A stretch of 13,123 bases of DNA from UBA6183 sp046314755 (GCA_046314755.1 JBKDBG010000029.1:1-13123); one strand, 5' to 3'; counted from the stretch's first letter, positions 1 through 8,082 are shown. Translations and numbers: made by a program. Notes: generated by a model from the letters alone, not told the origin.

Positions 1-516
1 GGTGCTCGCATGGCACGTGCTTTGGTAAGAAATTTTGCACCTTATATTGATGACTTTATTTTGCTTTCACCACCAACTTTTGCTTTTAACCGATTTTTAA
101 ATTTCACCACAAACAACCCTCTGGGTTTGCTCGCGTTCAAGTATTTTGCCGAAACACCCAACGCCTTACGAAATTGGGTTGAACGCCTGCATAAATGGTA
201 CGTGCTGAATAGAAGTGTATATGTGTTTACCAGCAAATTTGTGGGCAGGCAAGAGCGCATAGAAAAAGTTTATAAAACTTGGTTAGCACAACGTAAGCTT
301 CGAACCAACTTTAACACCTTTGCCCAACTGCTTAATCAATACCAAATAAGGGTGATATTAATTGTTGGGAAAAACGATACCATTACGCCTCCTCATCAAA
401 TGTTACATTATGTGCGCAAACTAAAAAACAGGCGCATTTTTATATTGAAAAAAAAGCATGAACTTGCCACCCCTGAAACCAAACACGTTTTCAGTAAACT
501 TTATCAAACCGGTTAA
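1..516 (+). CDS. alpha/beta hydrolase, 3' part (5' end outside window)
   Basis: The reading frame is open from base 1, and its first residues are GARMA. That is what follows the nucleophile serine in the G-x-S-x-G elbow of alpha/beta hydrolases, so the gene almost certainly begins before the window and the Met at base 10 is not a true start. In the visible 171 residues, the stretch VGKNDTITPP puts the acid Asp at about visible residue 126. HEL puts the catalytic His at about residue 153, close to the C-terminus as expected. The basic, aromatic-rich stretch between (about residues 30-110) would be the lid. The protein is probably cytoplasmic, since no membrane segment is visible. The substrate cannot be told from this fragment. 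The stop is 14 bp from the next gene, so cotranscription with the enoyl-CoA hydratase is likely. The family call is fairly sure; esterase, thioesterase or other hydrolase activity is open. Confidence 0.8.
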   Translation, partial: GARMARALVRNFAPYIDDFILLSPPTFAFNRFLNFTTNNPLGLLAFKYFAETPNALRNWVERLHKWYVLNRSVYVFTSKFVGRQERIEKVYKTWLAQRKLRTNFNTFAQLLNQYQIRVILIVGKNDTITPPHQMLHYVRKLKNRRIFILKKKHELATPETKHVFSKLYQTG

Positions 517-530
517 AACATAATAAACAT

Positions 531-1313
531 ATGCAATACGAAACCATTTTGCTTGAGGTAAGCAATGGAATAGCTACCCTAACTTTAAATCGTCCGGATG
601 TTTTTAATGCATTTAATGAGCAACAAAGTTTTGATGTGATTGATGCATTAAAAAAAATTGAAAAAGACAAAAGTATTCGTGTGCTCATTTTAACAGGAGC
701 CGGAAAAGCTTTTTGCAGTGGGCAAGATTTAAAGTCGATTGCGGGTGCAAAAAACCGATCGCTGAGTGAGAGTTTATACAAACGTTATAATCCCATGATT
801 AAAGCCATGAGGAATTTACCTATACCGATTATTTGCAAATTAAATGGAGTGGCAGCCGGTGCAGGTTGCAGTATGGCCTTGGCAAGTGATATGATTGTGG
901 CTGCCGAAAATGCCTCACTTATTGAAGTATTTGTAAATGTGGGCTTGGTGCTTGATTCCGGATCGAGCTATTTTCTGCCGCGTTTGGTTGGATCTGCAAG
1001 GGCGTTTGAACTTTCAACCATGGGTACAAAAGTTACTGCCCAACAAGCTTTTGATTGGGGCATGGTAAACAGAGTGGTTAAGCCTGAAGACTTGGATGCC
1101 GAAACCCAAAAAATTGCTGATTATTATGCTAAGGCCCCAACCAAAGCCATTGCGTTAATGAAAAAAATGCTCAATAAATCATTCCATAGCGATTTGGATA
1201 CCATGCTGGAATATGAAGCCTACTGCCAAGAAATTGCAGGCAGAAGTGCCGATTACAAGGAAGGTGTTGCTGCTTTTAACGAAAAACGCAAGCCCGAGTT
1301 TAAAGGCGAATAG
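531..1313 (+). CDS. PaaG-like enoyl-CoA hydratase/isomerase (crotonase family)
   Basis: This is a complete 260-residue crotonase-fold protein, the normal family length. The two oxyanion-hole segments are visible: AFCSGQDL (about 60-67) and GVAAGAG (106-112). The segment GLVLDSGSSYFLPR (138-151) has Asp142 where PaaG, the 2-(1,2-epoxyphenyl)acetyl-CoA isomerase, has its catalytic Asp, rather than the Glu pair of standard crotonases. Other PaaG-like marks are YNPMI before the NGVAAGAG segment and AGRSADYKEGV near the C-terminus. The likely chemistry is therefore double-bond or epoxide isomerisation of a CoA thioester, in phenylacetate or fatty-acid breakdown. No other paa genes are near, so the physiological substrate is uncertain. 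The gene sits 14 bp after the hydrolase gene, and the ATG at 531 matches the family N-terminus. Family certain, PaaG function probable. Confidence 0.88.
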   Translation: MQYETILLEVSNGIATLTLNRPDVFNAFNEQQSFDVIDALKKIEKDKSIRVLILTGAGKAFCSGQDLKSIAGAKNRSLSESLYKRYNPMIKAMRNLPIPIICKLNGVAAGAGCSMALASDMIVAAENASLIEVFVNVGLVLDSGSSYFLPRLVGSARAFELSTMGTKVTAQQAFDWGMVNRVVKPEDLDAETQKIADYYAKAPTKAIALMKKMLNKSFHSDLDTMLEYEAYCQEIAGRSADYKEGVAAFNEKRKPEFKGE

Positions 1314-1319
1314 GATAAA

Positions 1320-1352
1320 TTTGTTGTTTCTCCAAAAATTTGGCTATATTGT
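1320..1352 (+). promoter_or_regulatory. candidate promoter for the universal stress protein gene
   Basis: A TTTG at 1320-1323 lies 21 bases before TATATTGT at 1345-1352. This approximates the Bacteroidota pattern TTTG-N19-21-TAnnTTTG, but the -7 half matches only partly. It starts just after the stop of the preceding gene and 20 bases before the ATG at 1373, so the stress protein could be transcribed separately. Pattern match only. Confidence 0.3.
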
Positions 1353-1372
1353 AGTACCAAACTCTCAGTACT

Positions 1373-2182
1373 ATGTCAGCCCCAATTACCAAAATTTTAG
1401 CTGCTGTTGATGCTTCTAATAGCTCAATGGTGGCCCTTTCTGCCGCTGCTCATTTAGCTAAGGCATTTCAGGCATCATTGTATGTGCACCACGTGGTTGA
1501 GAATGTGGCTGTTGCTGAACAAGTGAAGGTAGGTGTAAACCAACAATTGGCCGGAGTCTCTTTTGTATATTCCGAAAGCAAAGGAAACGTGTACAAAGAA
1601 ATCATTTCTAAATCGCTTGATTTACCTGCGGGTTTAATTGTGATGGGAACGCACGGAACCACCGGATTTCAAGAGTTTTGGTTGGGCAGCAATGCCAACA
1701 AAATTGTCAATTCAGCCAAGTGCCCGGTGTTAGTAATTCGTGACGGAGTAACCAAAACGGATTTCAGAAAAATTATTTTACCGCTTGATTCGTCTTTCGA
1801 AACCAGGCAAAAAATTCCCGCAGCCATTGATTTGGCCAAACATTTAAATGCAAGTATTCATATTTTAGGTGTATCAACTTCAAAAGATAAGGAGGCCGAT
1901 TACACCGTAACCAATTATGTTTCTCAAGCGCAATACAACATTACCGATCATGGGGTTGTTTGCACCACCGAAAAACGTTTGGGAGGAAATATTACCAACG
2001 TTACCATTGGGTTTGCCCAGGAAATTCAAGGTGATATTATTGTGGTGATGACTGAACAAGAACCACAAATCGGGTCGTTTTTCTTAGGCAAATTTGCGCA
2101 ACAAATGGTAAATAATTCACCGGTTCCGGTGTTGGTTGTGCCAACGCGTGACGATTTAATGATTACGGATGCCAGATTGTAA
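1373..2182 (+). CDS. universal stress protein with two UspA domains
   Basis: The 269-residue protein contains two tandem Usp domains (about 1-124 and 129-264), the usual double-domain length. Domain 1 ends with the nucleotide-binding signature G-2x-G-9x-G-S: Gly92, Gly95, Gly105, Ser106, followed by CPVLVI. In domain 2 the matching loop (about 226-240, MTEQEPQIGSFFLGK) lacks the first two glycines, while the closing PVPVLVV strand is kept. The second half therefore probably does not bind ATP in the same way. Usp proteins are cytoplasmic and are linked to survival under starvation, oxidative or other stress; the exact activity is unknown. It is separated by 59 bp from the upstream gene and by 180 bp from dxs. 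Confidence 0.92.
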   Translation: MSAPITKILAAVDASNSSMVALSAAAHLAKAFQASLYVHHVVENVAVAEQVKVGVNQQLAGVSFVYSESKGNVYKEIISKSLDLPAGLIVMGTHGTTGFQEFWLGSNANKIVNSAKCPVLVIRDGVTKTDFRKIILPLDSSFETRQKIPAAIDLAKHLNASIHILGVSTSKDKEADYTVTNYVSQAQYNITDHGVVCTTEKRLGGNITNVTIGFAQEIQGDIIVVMTEQEPQIGSFFLGKFAQQMVNNSPVPVLVVPTRDDLMITDARL

Positions 2183-2303
2183 GCATTTCATGGCTATACC
2201 TTACAGATAAAGGTTAATGTGTGAACGATTCGGGATAATTTCGCCTAAAATTGTAGGGATTTAAACCAAAATCGTATTTTTACCGTTTATTAATCCGGCA
2301 CCT

Positions 2304-2340
2304 TGTTTAAACATTTAGGGTGTTAGGTTAAACAATTAAT
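2304..2340. promoter_or_regulatory. palindrome and repeat-like words in the dxs leader
   Basis: The 180-bp gap before dxs holds a perfect 10-bp palindrome TGTTTAAACA (2304-2313), then GGGTGTTAGGT (2318-2328) and CAATTAAT (2333-2340). The last two words also occur, in the same order, in the dispersed repeat near 8310-8340. A loose -7-like TAATTTCG lies at 2236-2243 without a clear -33 partner. Either a regulatory site or a decayed repeat is possible; neither is shown. Confidence 0.3.
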
Positions 2341-2362
2341 TCGAACCGCTGTTAATAGTTGT

Positions 2363-4285
2363 ATGATGGAAATTAAACCGGGTAAATATCTGGAGCCTAT
2401 TCATTATCCTGCCGACTTACGTAATTTTAAGGAGGAAGATTTAGTAAAAGTTTCTGCCGATTTAAGGCAGTATATTGTTGATATGGTTTCGGTTTATGGC
2501 GGACACTTTGGCGCCAGCTTAGGAGTAGTTGAACTCACGGTAGCGTTGCACTATGTGTTCAATACGCCATACGATCAGTTGGTTTGGGACGTGGGTCACC
2601 AGGCTTACGGACATAAAATTCTTACCGGTCGCAGAGAGGTGTTTCATACCAACCGCGTTTACAAAGGCATTTCAGGTTTTCCAAAAAGAAGCGAAAGCGA
2701 ATATGATACTTTTGGTGTAGGTCATTCCTCAACCTCTATTTCTGCCGCCTTGGGTATGGCCGTTGCCAGCCGATTAAAAGGAGAATTAGACAGACAACAT
2801 ATTGCAGTAATTGGCGATGGAGCCATGACAGCCGGATTAGCTTTTGAAGGTTTAAATCATGCCGGTGTTGAAGACTCGAATGTTTTGGTGGTATTGAACG
2901 ACAATTGCATGAGCATTGACCCCAACGTTGGTGCACTTAAAGAATATCTAACAGATATTACCACTTCGCCAACCTACAATAAGTTTAAAGATGATGTGTG
3001 GAAGGCGCTTGATAAATTGAACAAGTTCGGCCACATTTCTCAAGATATTATTTCAAAAGTTCATGATACGCTAAAATCAGGCTTGCTTAAACACAGCAAC
3101 ATGTTTGAATCTTTGCGTTTCAGATATTTTGGCCCGATTGACGGACATGATGTAAACCATTTGGTGAAGGTGATGAAGGATTTGAAAAAAATTCCGGGTC
3201 CGAAGTTGTTGCATGTGGTTACTGTAAAAGGAAAAGGATACGCACCTGCTGAAAAAGACCAAACCAAGTGGCATGCACCGGGTTTGTTTGATAAAGTTAC
3301 CGGTGAAATTTATAAATCGGTTTCAGAAAAGCCTCAGCCGCCTAAATACCAAGATGTGTTTGGGCATACCTTGGTGGAATTGGCAGAAAAAAATGAAAAG
3401 ATAGTTGGTATAACGCCTGCTATGCCTTCGGGTTCATCCATGAACATTATGATGAAGGCGATGCCAAAACGTGCATTTGACGTGGGTATTGCCGAGCAAC
3501 ATGCAGTAACGTTCAGTGCGGGTTTAGCTACACAAGGATTAATTCCGTTTTGTAATATTTACTCCTCTTTCATGCAACGCGCTTACGATCAAGTGGTGCA
3601 TGATGTGGCTTTACAAAAGTTACATGTGGTGTTTTGTATGGATAGAGCAGGTTTGGCCGGAGCCGATGGGCCAACGCATCATGGTATGTTAGATGTGCCA
3701 TACATGCGTTGTGTACCGCACATGGTGGTGATGGCTCCAATGAATGAGCAAGAACTGCGCAACATGATGTATACCGCTACCTTGCCTGAAAATGCCGGTC
3801 CGATTAGCATACGTTACCCAAGAGGAAACGGAATGATGCCGGATTGGAAAACACCTTTGACTAAAATAGAATTGGGTAAAGGCAGAACTTTACATGAAGG
3901 AGAAGAAGTAGCTGTATTAACATTTGGTACAGTTGGAAATCATGCAGCTTCGGCCATTGAAAAGTTAAAACTAGAAGGAATAAATCCCGGCCATTACGAT
4001 ATGCGTTTTGCTAAACCGTTGGATGAAGAATTGTTGCATACCATTTGCAAATCATACAAAAAGATTATTACGGTTGAAGATGGAACCATTGTAGGAGGCT
4101 TTGGAAGTGCAGTGTTGGAGTTTATGGCTGAACATAATTATCATTTGGAATTAAAACGTTTAGGCATGCCTGATGATATTATTGAGCATGGCGAACAAAA
4201 AGAATTATATGTGGAGTGTGGTTATGATTCTGCATCTATTGCACAAGCCATCAAAAGCATGTGGCATGTTGCAGTTACTGCCTAA
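2363..4285 (+). CDS. dxs: 1-deoxy-D-xylulose-5-phosphate synthase
   Basis: DXS condenses pyruvate and glyceraldehyde 3-phosphate, with thiamine diphosphate (TPP) and Mg2+, to give DXP. This is the entry step of the MEP isoprenoid pathway and also feeds thiamine and pyridoxal synthesis. The 640-residue length is normal. The TPP/Mg motif runs from GDG (151-153) to Asn181 in NDNCMSIDPNVGAL. His48 (GGHFG) and His79 (GHQAYGHK) match the active-site histidines. The catalytic Glu is near 378 in IAEQHAVTF, and GADGPTHHG lies in the middle transketolase-like domain. The C-terminal transketolase domain holds EDGTIVGGFGSAV. Two adjacent in-frame ATGs (2363 and 2366) leave the exact start open by one residue. 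It is cytoplasmic and probably monocistronic, with a 180-bp leader and a strong terminator. Confidence 0.98.
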   Translation: MMEIKPGKYLEPIHYPADLRNFKEEDLVKVSADLRQYIVDMVSVYGGHFGASLGVVELTVALHYVFNTPYDQLVWDVGHQAYGHKILTGRREVFHTNRVYKGISGFPKRSESEYDTFGVGHSSTSISAALGMAVASRLKGELDRQHIAVIGDGAMTAGLAFEGLNHAGVEDSNVLVVLNDNCMSIDPNVGALKEYLTDITTSPTYNKFKDDVWKALDKLNKFGHISQDIISKVHDTLKSGLLKHSNMFESLRFRYFGPIDGHDVNHLVKVMKDLKKIPGPKLLHVVTVKGKGYAPAEKDQTKWHAPGLFDKVTGEIYKSVSEKPQPPKYQDVFGHTLVELAEKNEKIVGITPAMPSGSSMNIMMKAMPKRAFDVGIAEQHAVTFSAGLATQGLIPFCNIYSSFMQRAYDQVVHDVALQKLHVVFCMDRAGLAGADGPTHHGMLDVPYMRCVPHMVVMAPMNEQELRNMMYTATLPENAGPISIRYPRGNGMMPDWKTPLTKIELGKGRTLHEGEEVAVLTFGTVGNHAASAIEKLKLEGINPGHYDMRFAKPLDEELLHTICKSYKKIITVEDGTIVGGFGSAVLEFMAEHNYHLELKRLGMPDDIIEHGEQKELYVECGYDSASIAQAIKSMWHVAVTA

Positions 4286-4304
4286 TATTGATTGAATTTA
4301 TAGT

Positions 4305-4337
4305 AATCGAGGCGGCTCCGAAGGAGCCGCCTCGATT
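4305..4337 (+). terminator. rho-independent terminator of dxs
   Basis: A perfect 15-bp stem (4305-4319 with 4323-4337) closes on a three-base loop GAA. The core is very GC-rich (GAGGCGGCTCC). A T-rich tail GTTTTAT follows on the + strand and runs into the stop codon of the convergent gene. The hairpin lies 19 bp after the dxs stop. The other direction has only a poor T run, so it serves mainly dxs, though it may also stop the opposing transcript. Confidence 0.87.
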
Positions 4338-4340
4338 GTT

Positions 4341-6017
4341 TTATAAGCCATACACTACTTTGTTTTTAGGGTATCGCACTTCATACGTAAAACTGATTTT
4401 TTTGGTTTCTTTACTGCCTAACTTAATCTGCCATTTTAGTTTTCCGGTACTTTCTTCATGTTCTGCTCTATCTTGATTAACCAAGGTAACTTTAATATCA
4501 GGTTGATTAGGGGCAATTGGAACCACGTCTTCAATCATCAACTCAACCGACATACTTTTGGTATTACGAACGGTAATTTCAATGGTGCGTGTTTCTACTT
4601 TTTCATCATCCAAAAATTTTACTTTGGTTTTGTCTTTTACTTTTTTGCGCTGCACAATAATGCCTTTATCTCTTCCTAAATTAATGGCTAAAGTATCGCC
4701 AATGTTTCCGGTGTTTAAAAGTACTTCGCCCACATACATTCCATCAAAATAAATGCGAGCTGCTCCGGGTATTATGTTTAAATCTTCCCATCCGGTTACG
4801 TTTGCCAACAAAAATGCATCGGTGCATAGTTTAGGAACAGCCGCAAATTGCAATTGCATCGGTACTTCTTTTTCGGTTACTACTACCCGGTGTGGTTGGT
4901 TGTCACTTTCAATGTTGTATTGAAGTTTTATTTCATACTCCATACGTAAAATATTTTCTGTAATGGTGGTGTAATCATCAACCGATAATGACTTTACCTC
5001 CGCTTTGCGAGTTGGTGCGCTATTGGTTCTAACTATTTCGCTCATTACATCAGCGTCAGCAATTGGTGCTTGTGCGTTAGAGTATCCATATTGCACTTGT
5101 TGTTTTCTGTAAACCTGGTTTAATGAAATATACCAAGGACTCAACTCCGGTTTAACATTACTTTCACTGTGGTTTGAAGTACTTAATGTAAGCGGAACTC
5201 CTGTCCAATTGATACCTGAATTTTGCTGCACATTGGCCATGTATTTTAGTTGTAATCCGTTTTTTGTTGAGGATGCAGACAAATCATAAATAGGATTCCA
5301 ACTTGCCTGGTGTATAAAGTAATTAAAGTAAATTGAAGCAGGCCCACTCTCTTCACTGTAAAGGGTAATCATTACCTGATGTATGGGTTTTACTTCCAAA
5401 TCATTCGGATTTTCTCCATCTTCTTTTAGTTGATACAATGCATTTAATCTGTTTTGTAAGTGTTGTTTTTGTTTATTGGTTTTTTGTTGCGCACGTTGCC
5501 ATTTTACTTCTTGCTCATAAATATTATTCAACTTTTCTCGCAAGTAATTCATGCTTTCTTTCAGCAGTTGCAACGAATCTTTACTTGAGCCGTTTTTAAT
5601 TAAATGGTGATTTAACAACAAACGTTTTTCTTCACCCAATACTTGTAACTTATATTGTATTTCGCGAAGCGTAAAGTCAACGTCTTCAATAGAGTCGTTT
5701 ATTTTTTGAATAGCCACATCATACAACAGGGGTTGTTTTATTTTTTCTTTATACTTCAATCGGTAACGCACGTCCATTACCATACCTCCTGAGCTGTGTG
5801 CTTGTAATGATTGTGCATTGATGATGGGAGAAATATTATCAAAAATAAACTCATTATACCCGGCCTTTACGGTAACATTTTCTTTGTAATACAAATGTGC
5901 GCCTTGCATGTAAACGGTTACCTTATCCGGTTTGGCGGGAGTTGATTTGTTCGTTTGAGCCATGCTGCTTAATCCCAAGAAGCATAAAAGGCTAATCATT
6001 AAATAAGTTGCTTTCAT
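4341..6017 (-). CDS. MuiA-family exported protein (DUF4140/DUF4139)
   Basis: The 558-residue protein begins with a signal peptide (about 1-20, likely cut at SMA|QT), so it is exported to the periplasm or outer surface. Next comes a DUF4140-like N-terminal domain (about 30-125; DKVTVYMQGAHLYYKENV, then NEFIFDNISP). A charged, probably coiled-coil helical stretch follows (about 110-200, with QRAQQKTNKQKQHLQNRL). The C-terminal DUF4139 domain (about 205-555) contains NPIYDLSA, GINWTGVPLTLSTS, FFDG-like IYFDGMYVGEV, and ends KISFTYEVRYPK. This order is that of proteins annotated as mucoidy inhibitor MuiA family; the biochemical function is unknown. The gene is divergent from the sigma-factor gene (81 bp apart) and convergent with dxs. 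Family assignment is confident; any link to the sigma factor is only positional. Confidence 0.87.
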   Translation of the reverse strand: MKATYLMISLLCFLGLSSMAQTNKSTPAKPDKVTVYMQGAHLYYKENVTVKAGYNEFIFDNISPIINAQSLQAHSSGGMVMDVRYRLKYKEKIKQPLLYDVAIQKINDSIEDVDFTLREIQYKLQVLGEEKRLLLNHHLIKNGSSKDSLQLLKESMNYLREKLNNIYEQEVKWQRAQQKTNKQKQHLQNRLNALYQLKEDGENPNDLEVKPIHQVMITLYSEESGPASIYFNYFIHQASWNPIYDLSASSTKNGLQLKYMANVQQNSGINWTGVPLTLSTSNHSESNVKPELSPWYISLNQVYRKQQVQYGYSNAQAPIADADVMSEIVRTNSAPTRKAEVKSLSVDDYTTITENILRMEYEIKLQYNIESDNQPHRVVVTEKEVPMQLQFAAVPKLCTDAFLLANVTGWEDLNIIPGAARIYFDGMYVGEVLLNTGNIGDTLAINLGRDKGIIVQRKKVKDKTKVKFLDDEKVETRTIEITVRNTKSMSVELMIEDVVPIAPNQPDIKVTLVNQDRAEHEESTGKLKWQIKLGSKETKKISFTYEVRYPKNKVVYGL

Positions 6018-6098
6018 AAGTTTTAGTTTTTATGATATGGATGCAGGCGGCAATGATTTTCCATAAACCTGTAATAAAAATTTTATCTTGTAGGCCGG

Positions 6099-6710
6099 AT
6101 GTCGCTAAAAATCAGCACATATAATGACGAAGAATTGGTAACGCTTTACCGGGAAAAAGATATACGCGCAGCCGTAGGTGAGTTGTTTAAACGGCACTCA
6201 TTAATGTGTTTTACCGTGTGCATGAAATATTTAAAAGATGAGGACGCGGCACAAGATGCTTCGATGAATATTTTCGAAAATTTATTTCGTGATTTAAAGC
6301 AACACCACATTCAAAACTTCAGATCATGGTTGCATACCGTATGCCGAAACTATTGTTTGATGGAGTTGCGTAAACCACAGTTGACTTCTGCATTGCCAAA
6401 TTTTTTTGAAGAAAATGAAGATGATTTTATGCAATGGAAGCAACTTTTGCATCCAATAGCTGAAGCTGAAGATAAAGAAGCACAATTGCAGGTATTGGAA
6501 CAAAGCTTACAGGAATTAAATGAGAAACAACGCATTTGTATTGAATTGTTTTACCTTAAAAGCAACAGCTACGAGCAAGTGTCAAACCTTACGGGAATGG
6601 CCTTAAACGAGGTGAAGAGCAACATACAAAACGGAAAGCGCAACTTAAAAATTGCGCTGAAAAACAAAGGAGTGATTATGGCTTTAATTTGGGTTTTATG
6701 GATGTGTTAA
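6099..6710 (+). CDS. ECF-type RNA polymerase sigma factor
   Basis: This 203-residue protein has the two-domain layout of extracytoplasmic-function sigma factors. Sigma region 2 spans about 20-92 (LFKRHSLMCFTVCMKYLKDEDAAQDASMNIF then FRSWLHTVCRNYCLMELRK). Region 4, with its helix-turn-helix, spans about 130-190 (LNEKQRICIELFYLKSNSYEQVSNLTGMALNEVKSNIQNGKRNLK). It would direct core RNA polymerase to a small set of stress or envelope promoters. The last dozen residues (VIMALIWVLWMC) are unusually hydrophobic and are encoded across the start of the next gene. The anti-sigma gene overlaps it, which suggests translational coupling and sequestration at the membrane. The target promoters cannot be told. 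A weak -7-like TATCTTG lies at 6084-6090, only 8 bases before the ATG. Confidence 0.93.
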   Translation: MSLKISTYNDEELVTLYREKDIRAAVGELFKRHSLMCFTVCMKYLKDEDAAQDASMNIFENLFRDLKQHHIQNFRSWLHTVCRNYCLMELRKPQLTSALPNFFEENEDDFMQWKQLLHPIAEAEDKEAQLQVLEQSLQELNEKQRICIELFYLKSNSYEQVSNLTGMALNEVKSNIQNGKRNLKIALKNKGVIMALIWVLWMC

Positions 6711-7702
6711 ACTGTATAAATAACGAACAATGGTTATTGTATGCCGAGCATAAATTGCCCACGCCACAACGTTTGCAAATAGAGCAACATGTGATGTATT
6801 GCGAAATTTGTGCGGATATAAAATCCGGGATTGATGCGATGGCTCAACCACAAACGTTAAAAACCCGTGTTGCATCAATAAACCAAAAGGCCGATGAAAA
6901 ATTATTACCCAAACGATGGGTGATACAACCTATGTATTGGGCTGCAGCTGCATTAGTTGTTTCGTTGTGCGTTGCACTTTATGTAAATTATACCAATACC
7001 AATCAACCGGCTATTGCTTCGGTAAAACAAGCTCCTGCCGAGGAGGAAATGAATCAACCCAAAACAGATACAGCTAAAGATGATTTTATTGTTTTGAACC
7101 AACCTAAACCCGAACCTAAAAAAGTAAAAGCGAAACGTGCTCCGGAAAATTCCCCTGTTACAACAACATTGGATGATTATGCAGGAGTTGTGGTTGAACA
7201 ACCCACTCAAACAAAAGCAGAAAATAATGATATGGCTGCATCGGCAGGATTTGCAGAAGAAGAGAAGGTACCGGTAAAAACACTTTCTGCACCTGAAGTG
7301 GCCCAAGAAAAAATTGAATTAATTTCAACTACTAAGCAGAAAAAACGTTTAAGTCAATCCAAACCATCGGCAAAGTACCCATCAGCAGAAGTGGCCAATA
7401 ATAACAATAACAGCAGGGTAGAGATTGAAAGCAATAGTAACACAATGGCAACCGATTCAATAATGGTGTTAAAAGCAAACACCTATTTAATTTTGCAACA
7501 ACCCGATAGTTGTTTGTGGAGCTTATCCAATTTAATGGAGCGAACCAATCATCCGTTGTTTGCACAAGCCGTTTTATTGGGTGCAAAAGCCCATGTAGCC
7601 AAAGGAGAAAAGCGCAAGGCTAAACAATTGCTCAATCAAATCAGCAATAGAAATGATGTTTTTGGAGAAGAAGCTCGCAACTTGCTTCAAACATTAAATT
7701 AA
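6698..7702 (+). CDS. membrane anti-sigma factor with zinc-finger-like N-terminus
   Basis: The N-terminal cytoplasmic domain has the H-x3-C-x2-C zinc motif (His31, Cys35, Cys38) of zf-HC2 anti-sigma domains. A single membrane helix follows at about 78-97 (PMYWAAAALVVSLCVALYVN). The rest is a long low-complexity, K/P/Q/N-rich outer part (about 100-255) and a C-terminal helical TPR-like segment (about 260-334; AQAVLLGAKAHVAKGEKRKAKQLLNQI). The expected role is to hold the preceding sigma factor at the inner membrane until a periplasmic signal releases it. The frame is open from a TTG at 6689, but the ATG at 6698 is the better start and gives 334 residues and a 13-bp overlap with the sigma gene. 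The partner is inferred from adjacency and overlap. Confidence 0.87.
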   Translation: MDVLNCINNEQWLLYAEHKLPTPQRLQIEQHVMYCEICADIKSGIDAMAQPQTLKTRVASINQKADEKLLPKRWVIQPMYWAAAALVVSLCVALYVNYTNTNQPAIASVKQAPAEEEMNQPKTDTAKDDFIVLNQPKPEPKKVKAKRAPENSPVTTTLDDYAGVVVEQPTQTKAENNDMAASAGFAEEEKVPVKTLSAPEVAQEKIELISTTKQKKRLSQSKPSAKYPSAEVANNNNNSRVEIESNSNTMATDSIMVLKANTYLILQQPDSCLWSLSNLMERTNHPLFAQAVLLGAKAHVAKGEKRKAKQLLNQISNRNDVFGEEARNLLQTLN

Positions 7703-7703
7703 T

Positions 7704-7727
7704 AAAAAAGGCGGGAAAATACCCGCC
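7704..7727 (-). terminator. rho-independent terminator of the small acidic protein gene
   Basis: A 6-bp all-GC stem (7710-7715 with 7722-7727) with loop AAAATA is followed on the minus strand by TTTTTT (7709-7704). It lies 25 bp beyond the stop of the minus-strand gene at 7753 and just after the anti-sigma stop. On the + strand the tail is A/T mixed, so it is weaker for the convergent transcript. Confidence 0.8.
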
Positions 7728-7752
7728 AATATAAAATAAGTTGATGAATCAT

Positions 7753-8082
7753 TTACGCCTCTTCTGTTTCTTCAGGTTCAATACCCAACATCAGATTTTT
7801 AATATCTTGTAACTCCTCACGGTTGTATTTGTTTTCGTAATCACCCAACAAATCTATCAAATATTCAAGATTAGCGGCACCATCTTCTTCTTCTAAATAA
7901 AGAAAAGTATACTCACCGTTCTCTTCAATTGTTTCGTAAGCTAAACGAATCATTTTAACATAGCCCGGTTCATTGCGGTTTGCTTTAAACCACTCGCGCA
8001 GGTCTTTCAATTGCTCAACCACTTTTGCACTTGTACCTTCGGCAGCTATGGTCTTTTTTATCGCGTCAATATGTTGCTTCAT
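7753..8082 (-). CDS. small acidic protein of unknown function
   Basis: I do not recognise this 109-residue protein. It is mostly helical by composition, strongly acidic toward the C-terminus (GIEPEETEEA) and has no signal peptide or membrane segment, so it is probably cytoplasmic. Visible landmarks are a basic-acidic helix (LKDLREWFKANRNEPGYVK), an acidic stretch YLEEEDGAANLEYLIDLLGDYENKYN and the final helix LQDIKNLML. Its own terminator directly downstream and its clean ATG at 8082 support it as a real gene. It stands alone, convergent with the anti-sigma gene. A -7-like TAGTTTCG (one mismatch to TAnnTTTG) lies on the minus strand about 30 bases upstream. Confidence 0.75.
   Translation of the reverse strand: MKQHIDAIKKTIAAEGTSAKVVEQLKDLREWFKANRNEPGYVKMIRLAYETIEENGEYTFLYLEEEDGAANLEYLIDLLGDYENKYNREELQDIKNLMLGIEPEETEEA

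Noticed and set aside
531..2182. A phenylacetate degradation cluster around the PaaG-like gene
   Set aside because: No paaABCDE, paaK, paaZ or paaJ homologue is in the window; the neighbours are a hydrolase fragment and a stress protein.
2363..4285. dxs as a transketolase or pyruvate dehydrogenase E1 homologue
   Set aside because: Length, the order of domains, and the GDG...NDN and GADGPTHHG motifs are specific to DXS.
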